A stretch of 64,000 nt of DNA from Streptomyces sp. NBC_01294 (GCF_035917235.1 NZ_CP108423.1:4555501-4619500), one strand, 5' to 3'; positions 33,978 to 43,237 are shown, counted from the stretch's first letter. Program-made: numbers and translations. Notes: generated from the letters alone by a model not told the origin.

Positions 33978-35188
33978 TGACGGAGACCGAACGCCGGCTC
34001 AGGCGCGGGCTGGCCACCGCCCTGTTCGTCCGCTATCTGGGGGCCGGCGGCTGGGCCCCGCTCCAGGTGCTGTTCTTCGTACGCTCCGTCGGCCTCTCGC
34101 CGGGGAACGTGATCATCGGGCTGACCGCGGCGGGCCTCGCCGGGCTGGTGGCCGGTCCGGTGGTCGGCAGGCTCGCGGACCGCTTCGGGCCCCGCGAGGT
34201 GGGCATCGCCGGGCTGCTCGCGCAGGCGGGGGCGGCGGCCGCGCTGCTGGCCGTCGACGGAATGGCCGGATTCCTGGTGGTGATCACGCTGATCTCCCTC
34301 GGGCGCGGCGCCTTCCCGGCCATCAGCGGGGCGCTGATCGCGTACGTCGGGGGCGAGGACCGGGTCGCGTACCGGGCCCGGATCTACTCCCTGCAGAACC
34401 TCGCGATGGTCACCGGCTCGCTGCTCGGCGGCCTCGCCCTCCAGGCCGACACCCGCACCGCGTACGTGATCGCGATCCTGGCCGACGTGCTGTCCTACCT
34501 GGTGGCCGCCCTGCTCGTGGCCCGGCTGCCGCACCTGCCGCCGGTCCCCCGGGAGCGGGGCGGCGGACACGGCCACGCCCTGGCCGACCGGCCGTTCCTC
34601 GCGGTCAGCATGCTCGCCGGCGTCATGGTGATGTTCGACGTCTTCATGACGGTGCTGATGCCGGTGTGGATCGCCGAGTACACGAACGCCCCGCGCTGGA
34701 CGGTCTCGCTGGTCTTCGCCGTCAGCTGCACCCTGGTGGTCCTGTTGCAGACCAGGGTGGCCAAGGGGATCGAGACGCCGCGCCACGGGGCGCTGGCCAT
34801 GCGGCGCAGCGGCCCGGTGATCGCGGCGGCCATGCTGATCGTCTTCGCGGCGGCCCAGGTGTCCGGGCCCGTGGCGGTGGGGCTGATCGTGCTGGGCACG
34901 GTCGCCCTGACCTTCGGCGAGATGCTGTTCACGGCGGGGGAGTACGCGCTGTCCTTCGGGCTGGCGCCCGAGCACGCCCAGGGCGAGTACCAGGGGGTCT
35001 TCGCCGTGGGCGTGGGCATCGGCGGCGCGGTCGCACCGGCCGTCCTGAACGCGCTCTGCCTGGTGGCGGGGCCGCCGGGCTGGATCGCGCTGGCGGCCCT
35101 GATGGTGGCGGCCGGGGCGGCGGTCCCGCCGGTGGCGCGGATCGCAGAGCGGGGCCGCACGCCGAGCGAGGTGAAACCGGCGGCCTGA
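33977..35188 (+). CDS. fzmJ: MFS transporter, probable fosfazinomycin exporter (FzmJ)
   Basis: 403 residues with eleven to twelve membrane segments. The MFS signature between helices 2 and 3 is GRLADRFGPREVGIAG. It is the last gene of the plus operon and overlaps fzmK by one base. Export of the finished phosphonate peptide and self-protection is the natural role. The letter is from order. Confidence 0.85.
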   Translation: MTETERRLRRGLATALFVRYLGAGGWAPLQVLFFVRSVGLSPGNVIIGLTAAGLAGLVAGPVVGRLADRFGPREVGIAGLLAQAGAAAALLAVDGMAGFLVVITLISLGRGAFPAISGALIAYVGGEDRVAYRARIYSLQNLAMVTGSLLGGLALQADTRTAYVIAILADVLSYLVAALLVARLPHLPPVPRERGGGHGHALADRPFLAVSMLAGVMVMFDVFMTVLMPVWIAEYTNAPRWTVSLVFAVSCTLVVLLQTRVAKGIETPRHGALAMRRSGPVIAAAMLIVFAAAQVSGPVAVGLIVLGTVALTFGEMLFTAGEYALSFGLAPEHAQGEYQGVFAVGVGIGGAVAPAVLNALCLVAGPPGWIALAALMVAAGAAVPPVARIAERGRTPSEVKPAA

Positions 35189-35241
35189 CCGGCGGCCTGA
35201 CCGGCGGCCTGGCGGTGGCCTGACCAGCGGCCTGGCGGTGG
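35178..35241. repeat. GGCGGCCTGACC tandem repeat
   Basis: Five imperfect units of about 12 bases (ggcggcctgacc, with ggcggtggcctgacc variants) start in the fzmJ stop and run into the intergenic space. It looks like replication slippage at the end of the operon and has no coding value. Confidence 0.65.
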
Positions 35242-35245
35242 CCGT

Positions 35246-35276
35246 ACGTCCCGGGAGTACGCCGCCCCCGGGACGT
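35246..35276. terminator. Bidirectional hairpin between the two convergent fzm operons
   Basis: ACGTCCCGGG (35246-35255) pairs perfectly with CCCGGGACGT (35267-35276) around an 11-base loop. It lies between the stops of fzmJ (plus) and fzmI (minus) and should end both transcripts. Confidence 0.7.
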
Positions 35277-35288
35277 CCGGCCGCCCGG

Positions 35289-36461
35289 TCAGCCCCGGGC
35301 CGCGACCAGCTGCGCGACCCGGGTCTCGATGCCCGGGTCGAACGAGGCGAACTCGGCCCGGCGGGCCGCCTCCGCCTCGCGGACCGCGTCGAGGACCTTC
35401 CCCTCCCACGGGGCGTCCAGGACCAGCCCCCACAGCGGCTCCAGCCGCGCACCGCGGGTCACCTTGGCCTCGAAGGCGTCACAGCTGAGGTCCAGGGAGC
35501 GGTAGCCGTGGGCCGCGGCGTACTCCACCGCCTTGTAGTACGTCAGGTTGAAGTAGAGCTTCGCCTCGCGCCCGATCGAGTCGTCCAGCCCGTGCGAGCG
35601 CGCGTACATCGTGCCGCCCCAGAAGAAGAACTGGGTGAAGCCCACCATCCGTTCGCCCTGGTAGGCCGCCAGGATCCGGCAGTCCTCGTCGAACAGGCCC
35701 GCCTGGAGGGCGAACCGTTCGGACTCCCCCTCGTCCGTCACCGGGTGCCCGTACCGCCGCAGCACCTGCGCGGACAGCGGCCCCATCTCCTGGTGGCACT
35801 CGGACAGCCTGCGCACCTCGGTGCGGCAGCCGGCCTCGTCGTAGCGCCGCATCTCCAGCCGGCGTGACTTGAACTGGCGCGCCGTGAACCGCTTGCGGTA
35901 GCCCTCCAGCCCGTCCGGGTCGATGTCGAGGACGGCACCCGCGTCCATCATCACCAGCTGGTCCGCCGGGCCGAGCAGGGGCAGCAGCCGCTCCACGGAC
36001 GCGTCGGTGAGGTAGAGCGCGGCCGCCAGGCCGCCCGACCCGGACGCCAGCGCCCGCAGCCGCTCCAGCAGCGCCCGCAGCGCGGACCCGGCCAGGGGCT
36101 CGGGCGTGTCCGGGGCGACCAGGACCTCGCTGGTGTAGCCGAGCCGGGTGCCGGCCAGCAGCAGCGGGCGCTCGGGGGAAGCGGGCTCGGCGGCGCCCGG
36201 GAAGAGCACGGAGGGATCGTAGAAGTGCGGGACGGTCCCCGTGAACCGGTGGGTGGGGAGCGCCGCCACCGGTCGGCCGCCGGCCGAGGCGACCAGGTGC
36301 CGGTGGTCGCAGTCGGCCAGCTCCTCGCCGTACTTCAGCCACAGATGGCTGGAGTACAGCGCGGCGTCACCCGCCAGCGCGTCCCACTCCGCGGCCCCGG
36401 TGTCGCGTATCGAGACCAGCTCGGTGAGGTCGACGGTTCCGCCGTCCGTGCTCGCCGTCAC
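35289..36461 (-). CDS. fzmI: tRNA-dependent aminoacyltransferase, Val-adding (FzmI)
   Basis: About 390 residues of the FemAB/Leu-Phe-tRNA-transferase type GNAT fold. The typical C-terminal block is present: QFFFWGGTMYARSHGLDD, then EYAAAHGYRSLDLSCDAFEAK. FzmI is reported to install the N-terminal Val of fosfazinomycin A with Val-tRNA. The GTG at 36461 with AAAGGA upstream is preferred; a longer reading starts at 36503. It is the last gene of the minus operon. A peptide gene encoding Val-Arg at its C-terminus heads this operon, which makes the exact acceptor of FzmI worth re-examining. Confidence 0.86.
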   Translation of the reverse strand: MTASTDGGTVDLTELVSIRDTGAAEWDALAGDAALYSSHLWLKYGEELADCDHRHLVASAGGRPVAALPTHRFTGTVPHFYDPSVLFPGAAEPASPERPLLLAGTRLGYTSEVLVAPDTPEPLAGSALRALLERLRALASGSGGLAAALYLTDASVERLLPLLGPADQLVMMDAGAVLDIDPDGLEGYRKRFTARQFKSRRLEMRRYDEAGCRTEVRRLSECHQEMGPLSAQVLRRYGHPVTDEGESERFALQAGLFDEDCRILAAYQGERMVGFTQFFFWGGTMYARSHGLDDSIGREAKLYFNLTYYKAVEYAAAHGYRSLDLSCDAFEAKVTRGARLEPLWGLVLDAPWEGKVLDAVREAEAARRAEFASFDPGIETRVAQLVAARG

Positions 36462-36515
36462 AGGGGGTCCTTTCAGGTCGGGGCCGGTGTCGGAACGCCC
36501 CACGGTAGGCGGCGT

Positions 36516-37592
36516 TCAGGTCCGGGCGGGCTCGATGATGCGAAAGTCGGCCATTCCGCGGTCCGCCCGCAGATAGGCCAGCCGGGCGGCGCTCGCACCG
36601 CGCCGCGCGAAGGCCCCGGTCACCTCGGCGGCCAGCGCCGCCGGGTCGGCCTGCGGGTCGGTGTCGAGGTGGTCCGACACCACCGTCTGCACGAGGTCCG
36701 AGTCGGCGTCGAGGGCCATCCGGTCCGTGAGCGTGATGGTGAGGCCGTAGCCGTCGGCCGCGCCGCGGGCGCGCAGCTCCTCCGCCGACAGCAGCGCGCC
36801 GTCCGACTCCAGCAGGAGGGCCGTCAGGAACGCCGACCCGCCCTCGGCGAGGTGCGCGGGCAGGCCGTCCAGGACGCGGCGGCCCACCGAGAACCCGTCG
36901 GCGCCGCCCTCGTGCGGGGCCTCCCGCCCGGGAGGCGACACGCTGGGCAGGAAGGGCACGTTGGCGATGACGCGGTCGTACGGTCCCGCGCCCGCGCCCA
37001 GCGACGCGTACAGATCGCCGGTCCGTACCTCGGTCCGCCCGGCGAGGCCGTTGAGCCGCGCGTTCAGCCGGGCGGTGGCCGACACCTCCGGGAGCAGCTC
37101 CACCAGGGTTGCCGAGGCGCCGCGCTGGGCGGCCAGCAGCCCCTGGAACCCCGGCCCGGAACAGAGGTCCAGGACCCGGTCGCCCGGCCGGTAGGTGCCC
37201 CGTCTGGCCAGGGCGACTGAGTCGGCGCCGAAGTAGTGGCGCACCGGGAAGGGGCTCGGCGGCTCGGCCAGCAGCCACAGCCCCTGCGACCGGAACAGGG
37301 CGACGTCGGCCAGCTGGGCCCGGCCGCCCTGCTCCTGTGCCAGCGCGCAGGCCACCAGCTCGGGGACCGCGGCGGCGACCGCCGCGGGCAGCGCGTCGAG
37401 GTCCGCGGGCTCGCCGAGCAGCAGGAACCCGGCCGTCGTGCGCAGCAGGCCGCCCAGGCCTTCGACGCCGGCCGCCCACCGGCGGCGGTCCGGGACGTCG
37501 TCGTCGAACCCGGCCAGGAACTCGGCCAGTCCGAGCCGTTCGAGCGCCCGGGTCAGATCGGTGACCGGGTCCGTCGTGAGCGGGTCCGTCAT
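36516..37592 (-). CDS. fzmH: SAM-dependent N-methyltransferase (FzmH)
   Basis: 358 residues. The N-terminal 130 residues are a helical substrate domain. The Rossmann methyltransferase domain has motif I VLDLCSGPGFQG near 142-153 and an ANVPFLP motif (NPPY-like, for N-methylation) near 207-213. FzmH is reported to convert arginine hydrazide into the N-methyl hydrazide. It overlaps fzmG by ATGA. Confidence 0.87.
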   Translation of the reverse strand: MTDPLTTDPVTDLTRALERLGLAEFLAGFDDDVPDRRRWAAGVEGLGGLLRTTAGFLLLGEPADLDALPAAVAAAVPELVACALAQEQGGRAQLADVALFRSQGLWLLAEPPSPFPVRHYFGADSVALARRGTYRPGDRVLDLCSGPGFQGLLAAQRGASATLVELLPEVSATARLNARLNGLAGRTEVRTGDLYASLGAGAGPYDRVIANVPFLPSVSPPGREAPHEGGADGFSVGRRVLDGLPAHLAEGGSAFLTALLLESDGALLSAEELRARGAADGYGLTITLTDRMALDADSDLVQTVVSDHLDTDPQADPAALAAEVTGAFARRGASAARLAYLRADRGMADFRIIEPART

Positions 37593-38470
37593 GAGCGGGG
37601 CAGTCCGATCCAGGTGCGCAGCATCAGCCGCCCGCCGTCGGCGGACTCCCCGTCGTCCTCGAAGGCGGTCCTGCCGTGCACGATCGACCGGTTGTCGATG
37701 AAGATCATCTCGCCTGGTTCCAGGCGTCCGTGGGTCTGCATCTCCCGCTTGTCCAGCAGCGCGTCGAGCAGGTCCAGCGCCTCGGTCTGCGCGGGCGTCA
37801 ACGGCGGCACGTGCGGGTGCCGGTGGCCGATCTCGATGTAGTCCCGCAGGTAGTACATCCGCTCCCGGCCGTCCTCGTACTCGAAGACCGGGCGCTGCGT
37901 CGTCAGCGGCACACCGGGGGTGTCGTCCCGGGTGTCGAAGTGCACCGGCAGCCGCAGCGTATCCAGCTCCCGCGGATGGTCCGCCAGCGCCTCCAGCAGG
38001 TCGCTGACGTGCACGGTCACCAGCGCGCCGCCGCTGCGCGCCTGGCGGAGGCAGAAGAGCGTGAAGATGTCCGGAAGACGGCCCGGCCGGTGCGCGGCGT
38101 CGGTGTGCAGGCTGCCGCCCTGACGGCTGTCGGAGTAGCGGCCGGTCGGACCCTCGCCGAGCCGCACACCGCGGTCCCGTACGTCGCGCAGCAGCGCCCC
38201 GTGTCCGTCCTGCGGCAGCAGGTCGCCGGCCATACGCGAGACGGCCACGGTGAAGTCGCGGGCCTGCCGCTCGCTCAGGTGGTCCAGCCCGGTCAGGACG
38301 AAATAGCCGGGCAGCGCGTCCAGATGGCGCCGCATCAGGCCGTGGAGGGTGGCGTACAGCTCCGGGTACCAGTCCTGCCGGGGGTCGGGATCCGGGGCGG
38401 CGGAGGCGGCGGTGGCCAGGTCCGGGTCGACGGGTACGCGGACGGTCGAGAACGGATCGTTGGTGTTCAT
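37589..38470 (-). CDS. fzmG: Fe(II)/2-oxoglutarate dioxygenase (FzmG)
   Basis: 293 residues of the TauD/clavaminate synthase-like family. Iron ligands His122 and Asp124 (LHTD) and His265 (SIVHGRT) are in place, with an Arg at 281 or 285 for 2-oxoglutarate. FzmG is reported to act twice: oxidising phosphonoacetaldehyde to phosphonoacetate, and hydroxylating methyl phosphonoacetate. The ATG start is one base from the fzmF stop. Confidence 0.9.
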   Translation of the reverse strand: MNTNDPFSTVRVPVDPDLATAASAAPDPDPRQDWYPELYATLHGLMRRHLDALPGYFVLTGLDHLSERQARDFTVAVSRMAGDLLPQDGHGALLRDVRDRGVRLGEGPTGRYSDSRQGGSLHTDAAHRPGRLPDIFTLFCLRQARSGGALVTVHVSDLLEALADHPRELDTLRLPVHFDTRDDTPGVPLTTQRPVFEYEDGRERMYYLRDYIEIGHRHPHVPPLTPAQTEALDLLDALLDKREMQTHGRLEPGEMIFIDNRSIVHGRTAFEDDGESADGGRLMLRTWIGLPRS

Positions 38471-38471
38471 G

Positions 38472-39740
38472 TCAGACTCCCAGTGCGTGGCTTCCGAGCC
38501 GGTCGGGCACCAGGCCCGACTCCCTCAGACACGCGGCTATTTCTTCCGAGCAGTGAGTAACCCCCGTTATCCGACTGCCTTCCACGGCCCGCAGCACCGC
38601 GCCGGCCACCCGCCCGCGGCCGCCGCCCGTGGCGAGGACCTGCGTGACGATGTTGTCCAGGACCACGGGACGCGTCACGTCGAGCGCGCAGTTGTACGTC
38701 ACGCCCGCCTCGGGCGCCAGGTCGAGGCGCTCCACGCGGCCGGGGCCCCCGAGGAAGAGGCGGGCCTCCAGGCAGTGCACGCTCCGGTCCGCCGTGATCC
38801 GGCCGGGTGCCAGCAACGCGCCCCCGGCCAGCTCCACCTGCAGGGCGATCAGGTCCGTCCCGGTCTGCGCCTCGCACATCCGGTAGGCGAGCGGCAGCCG
38901 GCCGTTGACCTCCAGGAAGTAGTGCCCGGCCGGCCCCACGATGAACTCCACCGTGGCGACGTTGCGCAGCCCCATGCCGGTGACCAGCCGTGCCGAGTCC
39001 GCCCGCATGCGCTCCAGCAGCCCGGGCGCGACCCGTTCCACGGGCGAGGCCTCCAGCAGCTTCATGCTGCCCTCGACCAGCAGGCTCTCCCGCTCGCCGA
39101 GCGCGGCGACGGTACCCGCCGCGTCCACGGCGACGGTCACCCCGACCACCTGGCCCCGCTCGACGTACCGCTCCGCGTACCACCGGGCACCCCGGTCCCG
39201 GGCCACCAGCGCGAGCGCCTCCTGCGCCTGCGCCTCGGTGCGCAGGATGCGCACCCCCAGCCCCCCGCAGCCGTTCACGGGCTTGAGGATGACGGGCAGC
39301 CCGATCTCCTTGACCAGCGCGGTGATGTCCTCGTACCCGGTGGCGTGCGGGAGCACCGGCAGCCCGAGCCGCCCGGCCGCGGCGACGGCGTGCTCCTTGT
39401 CGCGGGCGGCGCTGAGCACCTGCGCGGACGGGCCGATGAAGTCGATGCCGACGGCGGCGAGCCGCTCGGGCAGCTCGGGGTCCTCGGCCAGGGCCCCGTA
39501 GCCGGGGTGGACGGCGGCGGCCCCGCACCGCACGGCCGCCGCGACGATCCGGCCGACGTGGTCGTACGTCTCGGCGAGGCCCTCGCCGTCGAGGTACTCG
39601 CAGCCGTCCGCGTCCACGGTGTGCAGCTGCTGAGGATCGGACATGGCGGCGACCGTGATCGGGGACCATCCGAGCGATCGGAAGGTCTCGACGGCCCGGG
39701 CCGCGACCGCACCGCGGTTGGCGATCAGAACTCTTCTCAT
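38472..39740 (-). CDS. fzmF: Biotin carboxylase-like ATP-grasp ligase (FzmF)
   Basis: 422 residues with the biotin carboxylase fold: RRVLIANRGAVAARAV at the start, AAAVHPGYGALAEDP, ATP-grasp GLPVILKPVNGCGGLGVRI, and VEFIVGPAGHYFLEVNGRLP for Mg-ATP binding. There is no biotin carrier and no carboxyltransferase nearby, so it is more likely a stand-alone ligase. It would activate a carboxylate and could form the amide between methyl hydroxyphosphonoacetate and the methyl-hydrazide nitrogen; that is inference. The letter is taken from order. Confidence 0.83.
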   Translation of the reverse strand: MRRVLIANRGAVAARAVETFRSLGWSPITVAAMSDPQQLHTVDADGCEYLDGEGLAETYDHVGRIVAAAVRCGAAAVHPGYGALAEDPELPERLAAVGIDFIGPSAQVLSAARDKEHAVAAAGRLGLPVLPHATGYEDITALVKEIGLPVILKPVNGCGGLGVRILRTEAQAQEALALVARDRGARWYAERYVERGQVVGVTVAVDAAGTVAALGERESLLVEGSMKLLEASPVERVAPGLLERMRADSARLVTGMGLRNVATVEFIVGPAGHYFLEVNGRLPLAYRMCEAQTGTDLIALQVELAGGALLAPGRITADRSVHCLEARLFLGGPGRVERLDLAPEAGVTYNCALDVTRPVVLDNIVTQVLATGGGRGRVAGAVLRAVEGSRITGVTHCSEEIAACLRESGLVPDRLGSHALGV

Positions 39741-39764
39741 GGCCTTCTCTCAGTTTCCGGGGAG

Positions 39765-39810
39765 TGCGGCTACGGGTGAGCGGCTACGGGTGAGCGGCTA
39801 CGGGGTGAGC
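39765..39810. repeat. GGCTACGGGTGAGC tandem repeat between fzmE and fzmF
   Basis: Three copies of the 14-base unit fill the 92-base gap between fzmE and fzmF. The gap is unusual in an otherwise tightly overlapping operon. No hairpin is evident, and the repeat probably arose by slippage. Confidence 0.6.
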
Positions 39811-39832
39811 GGCGACCCGCCCCCGGACACCC

Positions 39833-40582
39833 CTAGGCGAGCGCCCGGTAGTGGGTGACCAGGCGCCGCCGGTCGTCGAGGACGTGGAAGGCCAGCGCGG
39901 GGGCCAGCTCGTAGTCCACGGGGTCGCGCCCCTCCAGGGGGAGCGGCACGGTGGACGCGACACCGGGGCCCACCAGCAGCGGCAGCCCCGCGAACGTGGT
40001 GGCCGCCGCGACGTGGGCGTGCCCGCACAACAGCGCCACCACCTGCGGGTGGCCGGCCAGGACGGCCGCCAGCCGCTCCTCGCGGAACTGCCGGACCCGG
40101 TCCACGTACGGGGTGTGCAGCTCGACCGGCGGGTGGTGGAAGCAGACGAAGACCGGCAGCCCGGACTCCGGGCCCGCCTCGCCGGCCAGCGTCTCCTCCA
40201 GCCAGTCGAGCGTACGGTCGCTCAGCTCGCCCGCGTCGCTGCCCGGAATCGTCGAGTCGCACAGCACGAAGATCCCCCGGGGCAGCCGCACGACCCGGTT
40301 CAGCTCGTCGTCCTCGGGCTTCTCGTCGAGCAGCCCGGCCCGGAACGGGCCCCGCCGGTCGTGGTTGCCCGGCAGCACCAGGACGGGCCACGGCAGGTCG
40401 AGCAGCGCGCGCGCCTGGTCGTACTCCTCCGCGGTCGCGTGGTCGGCGATGTCGCCGCTGACCAGAACCGCGTCCAGGGGACCGGGGATGTCCCGGAGAT
40501 AGTTCAGCACCCGCTCGGCGCGCAGGGTCGCCCGCGCCCCCAAGTCGAGGTGGAGGTCGCTGACATGAGCGATGACGGTCAC
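39833..40582 (-). CDS. fzmE: Calcineurin-like metallophosphoesterase (FzmE)
   Basis: 249 residues with all metallophosphoesterase motifs: HVSDLHLDLG, VSGDIAD, LPGNHDRRG, FHHPP and CGHAHV. It resembles cAMP phosphodiesterase CpdA. It may hydrolyse a phosphorylated or nucleotidylated intermediate or resistance product. A match with the FzmK kinase or the nucleotidyltransferase is possible, but nothing shows which. The GTG overlaps the fzmD stop (GTGA). The letter is from order. Confidence 0.85.
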   Translation of the reverse strand: MTVIAHVSDLHLDLGARATLRAERVLNYLRDIPGPLDAVLVSGDIADHATAEEYDQARALLDLPWPVLVLPGNHDRRGPFRAGLLDEKPEDDELNRVVRLPRGIFVLCDSTIPGSDAGELSDRTLDWLEETLAGEAGPESGLPVFVCFHHPPVELHTPYVDRVRQFREERLAAVLAGHPQVVALLCGHAHVAAATTFAGLPLLVGPGVASTVPLPLEGRDPVDYELAPALAFHVLDDRRRLVTHYRALA

Positions 40583-41691
40583 TTCAGACCCTTCGACGTG
40601 TCGGCCGCCGCGGCCTGGAACCGAGCCCTGACCCCGGCGTTGGTGTGCGCCGAGGTTACCCGCGGGGGTGTCGGCCCGCCGCGGCCGATGTGCAGCGCCA
40701 CCAGGTGCGGGCCGGGCAGGCCCGCGATCTCCGCCAGGTGGGCGTCGGCCTCCTTCGCGGTACGGCACACCTGCCCCGTGCGGTACCCGGCCGCCAGCGC
40801 CAGCTCGTCCCAGCGCATCGCGGTGTCCCGGGTGCGCTGCCCGCCGGTGGAGTCGTAGACCCCGTTGTCGAGGACCAGGTGCGTCAGGTTCGCGGGGCAG
40901 CGCTCGCCCACCAGGGCCAGGCCGCCCAGGTGCATCAGGGCCGCGCCGTCCCCGTCCACCACGACGACCCGCTGGTCGGGGCGGTTCAGCGCGGTGCCCA
41001 GGCCCAGGCCGATGGCATGGCCCATGGAGCCCTGCATGTAGAAGGTGTGCGGGGTGTCGCGCACGCCGAAGAGCTCGCGGCTGATCATGCCGGTGGTGCT
41101 GTAGACCAGCGCGCCGTCCAGATGCCCGGCGACCGCCTCCACGGCCTCCTGCCGGGTCATCGGCGACGCGTCGGCCACGGCGGCGGACACGGCGCAGGTG
41201 TCCACCGTCGCGGCCGGGACCAGCACCACGAACGAGCGGCGTGCGGCGCGCTCCCGCGCGGCCCGGTCCAGCAGCGCGGACAGGCTCGCCTCGGTGGGCT
41301 CCAGGATGCCGTGCGCGACACCCACGGCCTGCAGCACGCCGAGGGTCGCCGCGCCCATGGCGGCGTGGTGCGGCTCGTCGTCCGCCGCGTCGGGCCAGCC
41401 GCGCAGGCTCACGAAGAGCAGCAGCGGGATCTCGTAGGCCATCACGAGCGAGGTCAGCGGGTCCAGCAGGTTGCCCAGTCCCGAGTTCTGGGCCAGCACC
41501 GCGGCCTTGGTGCCGCCGAGTTCGGCGCCCGCCGCCATCGACAGCGCGATGCCCTCGTTGGGCGCGGGAACGTAGCTGCCGCGCTGTTCGAGCAGCGCGA
41601 ACGGCCCCTTCAGGAACGAGCAGGGGACCCCGCTGAAGAACCCGAACCCGCGCCGGTCCAGCTCCGCGCAGAAGAACTCGGCGCTGATCAC
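40579..41691 (-). CDS. fzmD: Phosphonopyruvate decarboxylase (FzmD)
   Basis: 370 residues, a single-chain TPP enzyme. The N-terminal pyrimidine domain has FSGVPCSFLKG and GIALSMAAGAELGG; the C-terminal PP domain has QGSMGHAIGLGLG and VDGDGAALMHLGGLA with NGVYDSTGGQ. It decarboxylates phosphonopyruvate to phosphonoacetaldehyde, pulling the unfavourable mutase step. It overlaps fzmC by GTGA. Length matches Ppd. Confidence 0.92.
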   Translation of the reverse strand: MISAEFFCAELDRRGFGFFSGVPCSFLKGPFALLEQRGSYVPAPNEGIALSMAAGAELGGTKAAVLAQNSGLGNLLDPLTSLVMAYEIPLLLFVSLRGWPDAADDEPHHAAMGAATLGVLQAVGVAHGILEPTEASLSALLDRAARERAARRSFVVLVPAATVDTCAVSAAVADASPMTRQEAVEAVAGHLDGALVYSTTGMISRELFGVRDTPHTFYMQGSMGHAIGLGLGTALNRPDQRVVVVDGDGAALMHLGGLALVGERCPANLTHLVLDNGVYDSTGGQRTRDTAMRWDELALAAGYRTGQVCRTAKEADAHLAEIAGLPGPHLVALHIGRGGPTPPRVTSAHTNAGVRARFQAAAADTSKGLK

Positions 41692-42542
41692 GCGCTCCAC
41701 CCCTCCCACTTCGAGACGCCTGTCAGCCCGAACAGCTCCTTCATCGGCGCGATCCCGTCCTCGACCCCGCCCGTACCGCCCTGGAGGTGGATCTCGCCCA
41801 GGACGTCGCGCATCGCCGTGACCGATGCGCGCAGCGCGTGGTTGGCGTAGATCACCATCGACACGCCCGCCTCCTGCGCCTCGGTGAGGTCCCAGTGCGG
41901 GTAGGTCGTGGGCACCACCACCACGGGCGTGCGGGCCCGCCAGGCGTGCAGGAACTCCAGGATCTCGGTCGGCGTCGGCTTCTTGGAGTGGATCAGGATC
42001 GCGTCCGCGCCGGCGTCCGCGTACAGGTGGGCGCGGTGCAGCGCCTCGTCCATGCCCCGGCCCGCGATGAGGGCCTCCGTACGGGCGACGATGGTGAAGT
42101 CCTCGCTGCGCCGGGCGCGCGCGCCGGCCTCGATGCGTCCGGCGAAGTCCTGCGCGTCCTCCAGGTTCTGGCCGGCGAGGAAACTGTTGCGCTTGGGGAA
42201 GACCTTGTCCTCGAAGCAGACGCCCGCGATGCCCGCCGCCTCGAACTGCTGGACCGTGCGGACCACGTTGATCTTGCCGCCGAACCCGGTGTCGCAGTCG
42301 GCCAGCAGGGGCAGCGCGGTGGCCTCGTTGACGTGCGAGGACGCCACCAGCAGCTCGGCCATGGTCAGCAGGCCCAGATCCGGCAGGGCCCGGGACGCCG
42401 ACAGCTCGAAGCTCGACGCCCACAGCCCGTCGAAGCCGGCCTCCTCCACCAGCAGGGCGGTGAGCGCGTCCCGCGAACCGACGATCCGGGCTATCTCCTT
42501 GCGCTCCAGTAACTCGCGCAGTCGCGCCGCCTTCGGCATCAT
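41688..42542 (-). CDS. fzmC: Phosphoenolpyruvate mutase (FzmC)
   Basis: 284 residues. The diagnostic PEP mutase motif EDKVFPKRNS lies at residues 111-120, and DCDTGFGG binds Mg near 82-89. It rearranges PEP to phosphonopyruvate, forming the C-P bond; this is the defining enzyme of phosphonate clusters. The ATG at 42542 overlaps the fzmB stop as ATGA; a second ATG follows directly. Isocitrate lyase/2-methylisocitrate lyase relatives lack this motif. Confidence 0.94.
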   Translation of the reverse strand: MMPKAARLRELLERKEIARIVGSRDALTALLVEEAGFDGLWASSFELSASRALPDLGLLTMAELLVASSHVNEATALPLLADCDTGFGGKINVVRTVQQFEAAGIAGVCFEDKVFPKRNSFLAGQNLEDAQDFAGRIEAGARARRSEDFTIVARTEALIAGRGMDEALHRAHLYADAGADAILIHSKKPTPTEILEFLHAWRARTPVVVVPTTYPHWDLTEAQEAGVSMVIYANHALRASVTAMRDVLGEIHLQGGTGGVEDGIAPMKELFGLTGVSKWEGWSA

Positions 42543-43237
42543 TCCCCAGCCCTCTGCGCGAACCGTCCGTGACGGGTGCCCGCCACGTCCTGTCCGGGCG
42601 TGTCGAAGACGCAGTGCCAGTGGAAGGAACCCGGCTTCTCGTGCTCGGCGTCGGTGGCGCTGAGCAGCCGGAACCCCTCGTGCAGGCGGACCAGGTCGGC
42701 GGCGTCGACGTACATGTGCGGGTGGACCTTGTCGTCCGGCGCGCCGGGCTGGCAGAAGGTGTTGGGGCTGACCTCGTCGCCGCGCCCGTACTCGCCGTTG
42801 CGCTTGGAGAGCATCGTGGACTGGTAGACGCCGCCCGGGCGGAGCACCCGGCGGACCTCGGCGAGCACCCGCGCCAGGCCGGCCTCGTCGTTGTGGTAGA
42901 CCACGTTGAAGGCCAGGACGAGGTCGAAGCTCGCGTCCGGGTAGGGCAGTTCGGTGAAGTCGGCCACCTCGAAGGCGATGTTCACGCCGCGTTTGGCGCT
43001 CTCGTCGAGACCGACGCGGACGGCTTCGGGACTGCGGTCGGTCGCGGAGCTGACCAGACCCTGCTCCGCGTAGAACAGGGCGTGCCGGCCGACCCCGCAG
43101 CCGAGATCCAGTACGTCCTTGGCGCCGAGGGCCTGCAGGCGGGCGGCCTCGTCCACGACCCACGGGTGAGGCCGCGACCAGTCCGCTCGTCCGCCGTCGG
43201 TACGCCAGACCTCGTCCCAGTAGAGATGGGCTGTCAT
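42539..43237 (-). CDS. fzmB: SAM-dependent O-methyltransferase (FzmB)
   Basis: 232 residues of class I methyltransferase: motif I VLDLGCGVGRHALF near 48-61, DASFDLVLAFNVVYH near 110-124, and a RRVLRPGGVYQST strand. FzmB is reported to methylate phosphonoacetate at the carboxylate to give methyl 2-phosphonoacetate for FzmG. The start has a GAGGTC site. A gap of 95 bases separates it from fzmA. Confidence 0.87.
   Translation of the reverse strand: MTAHLYWDEVWRTDGGRADWSRPHPWVVDEAARLQALGAKDVLDLGCGVGRHALFYAEQGLVSSATDRSPEAVRVGLDESAKRGVNIAFEVADFTELPYPDASFDLVLAFNVVYHNDEAGLARVLAEVRRVLRPGGVYQSTMLSKRNGEYGRGDEVSPNTFCQPGAPDDKVHPHMYVDAADLVRLHEGFRLLSATDAEHEKPGSFHWHCVFDTPGQDVAGTRHGRFAQRAGE

Noticed and set aside
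38472..39740. Acetyl-CoA carboxylase biotin carboxylase subunit
   Set aside because: No biotin carrier or carboxyltransferase lies nearby, and it is in the middle of the phosphonate operon.
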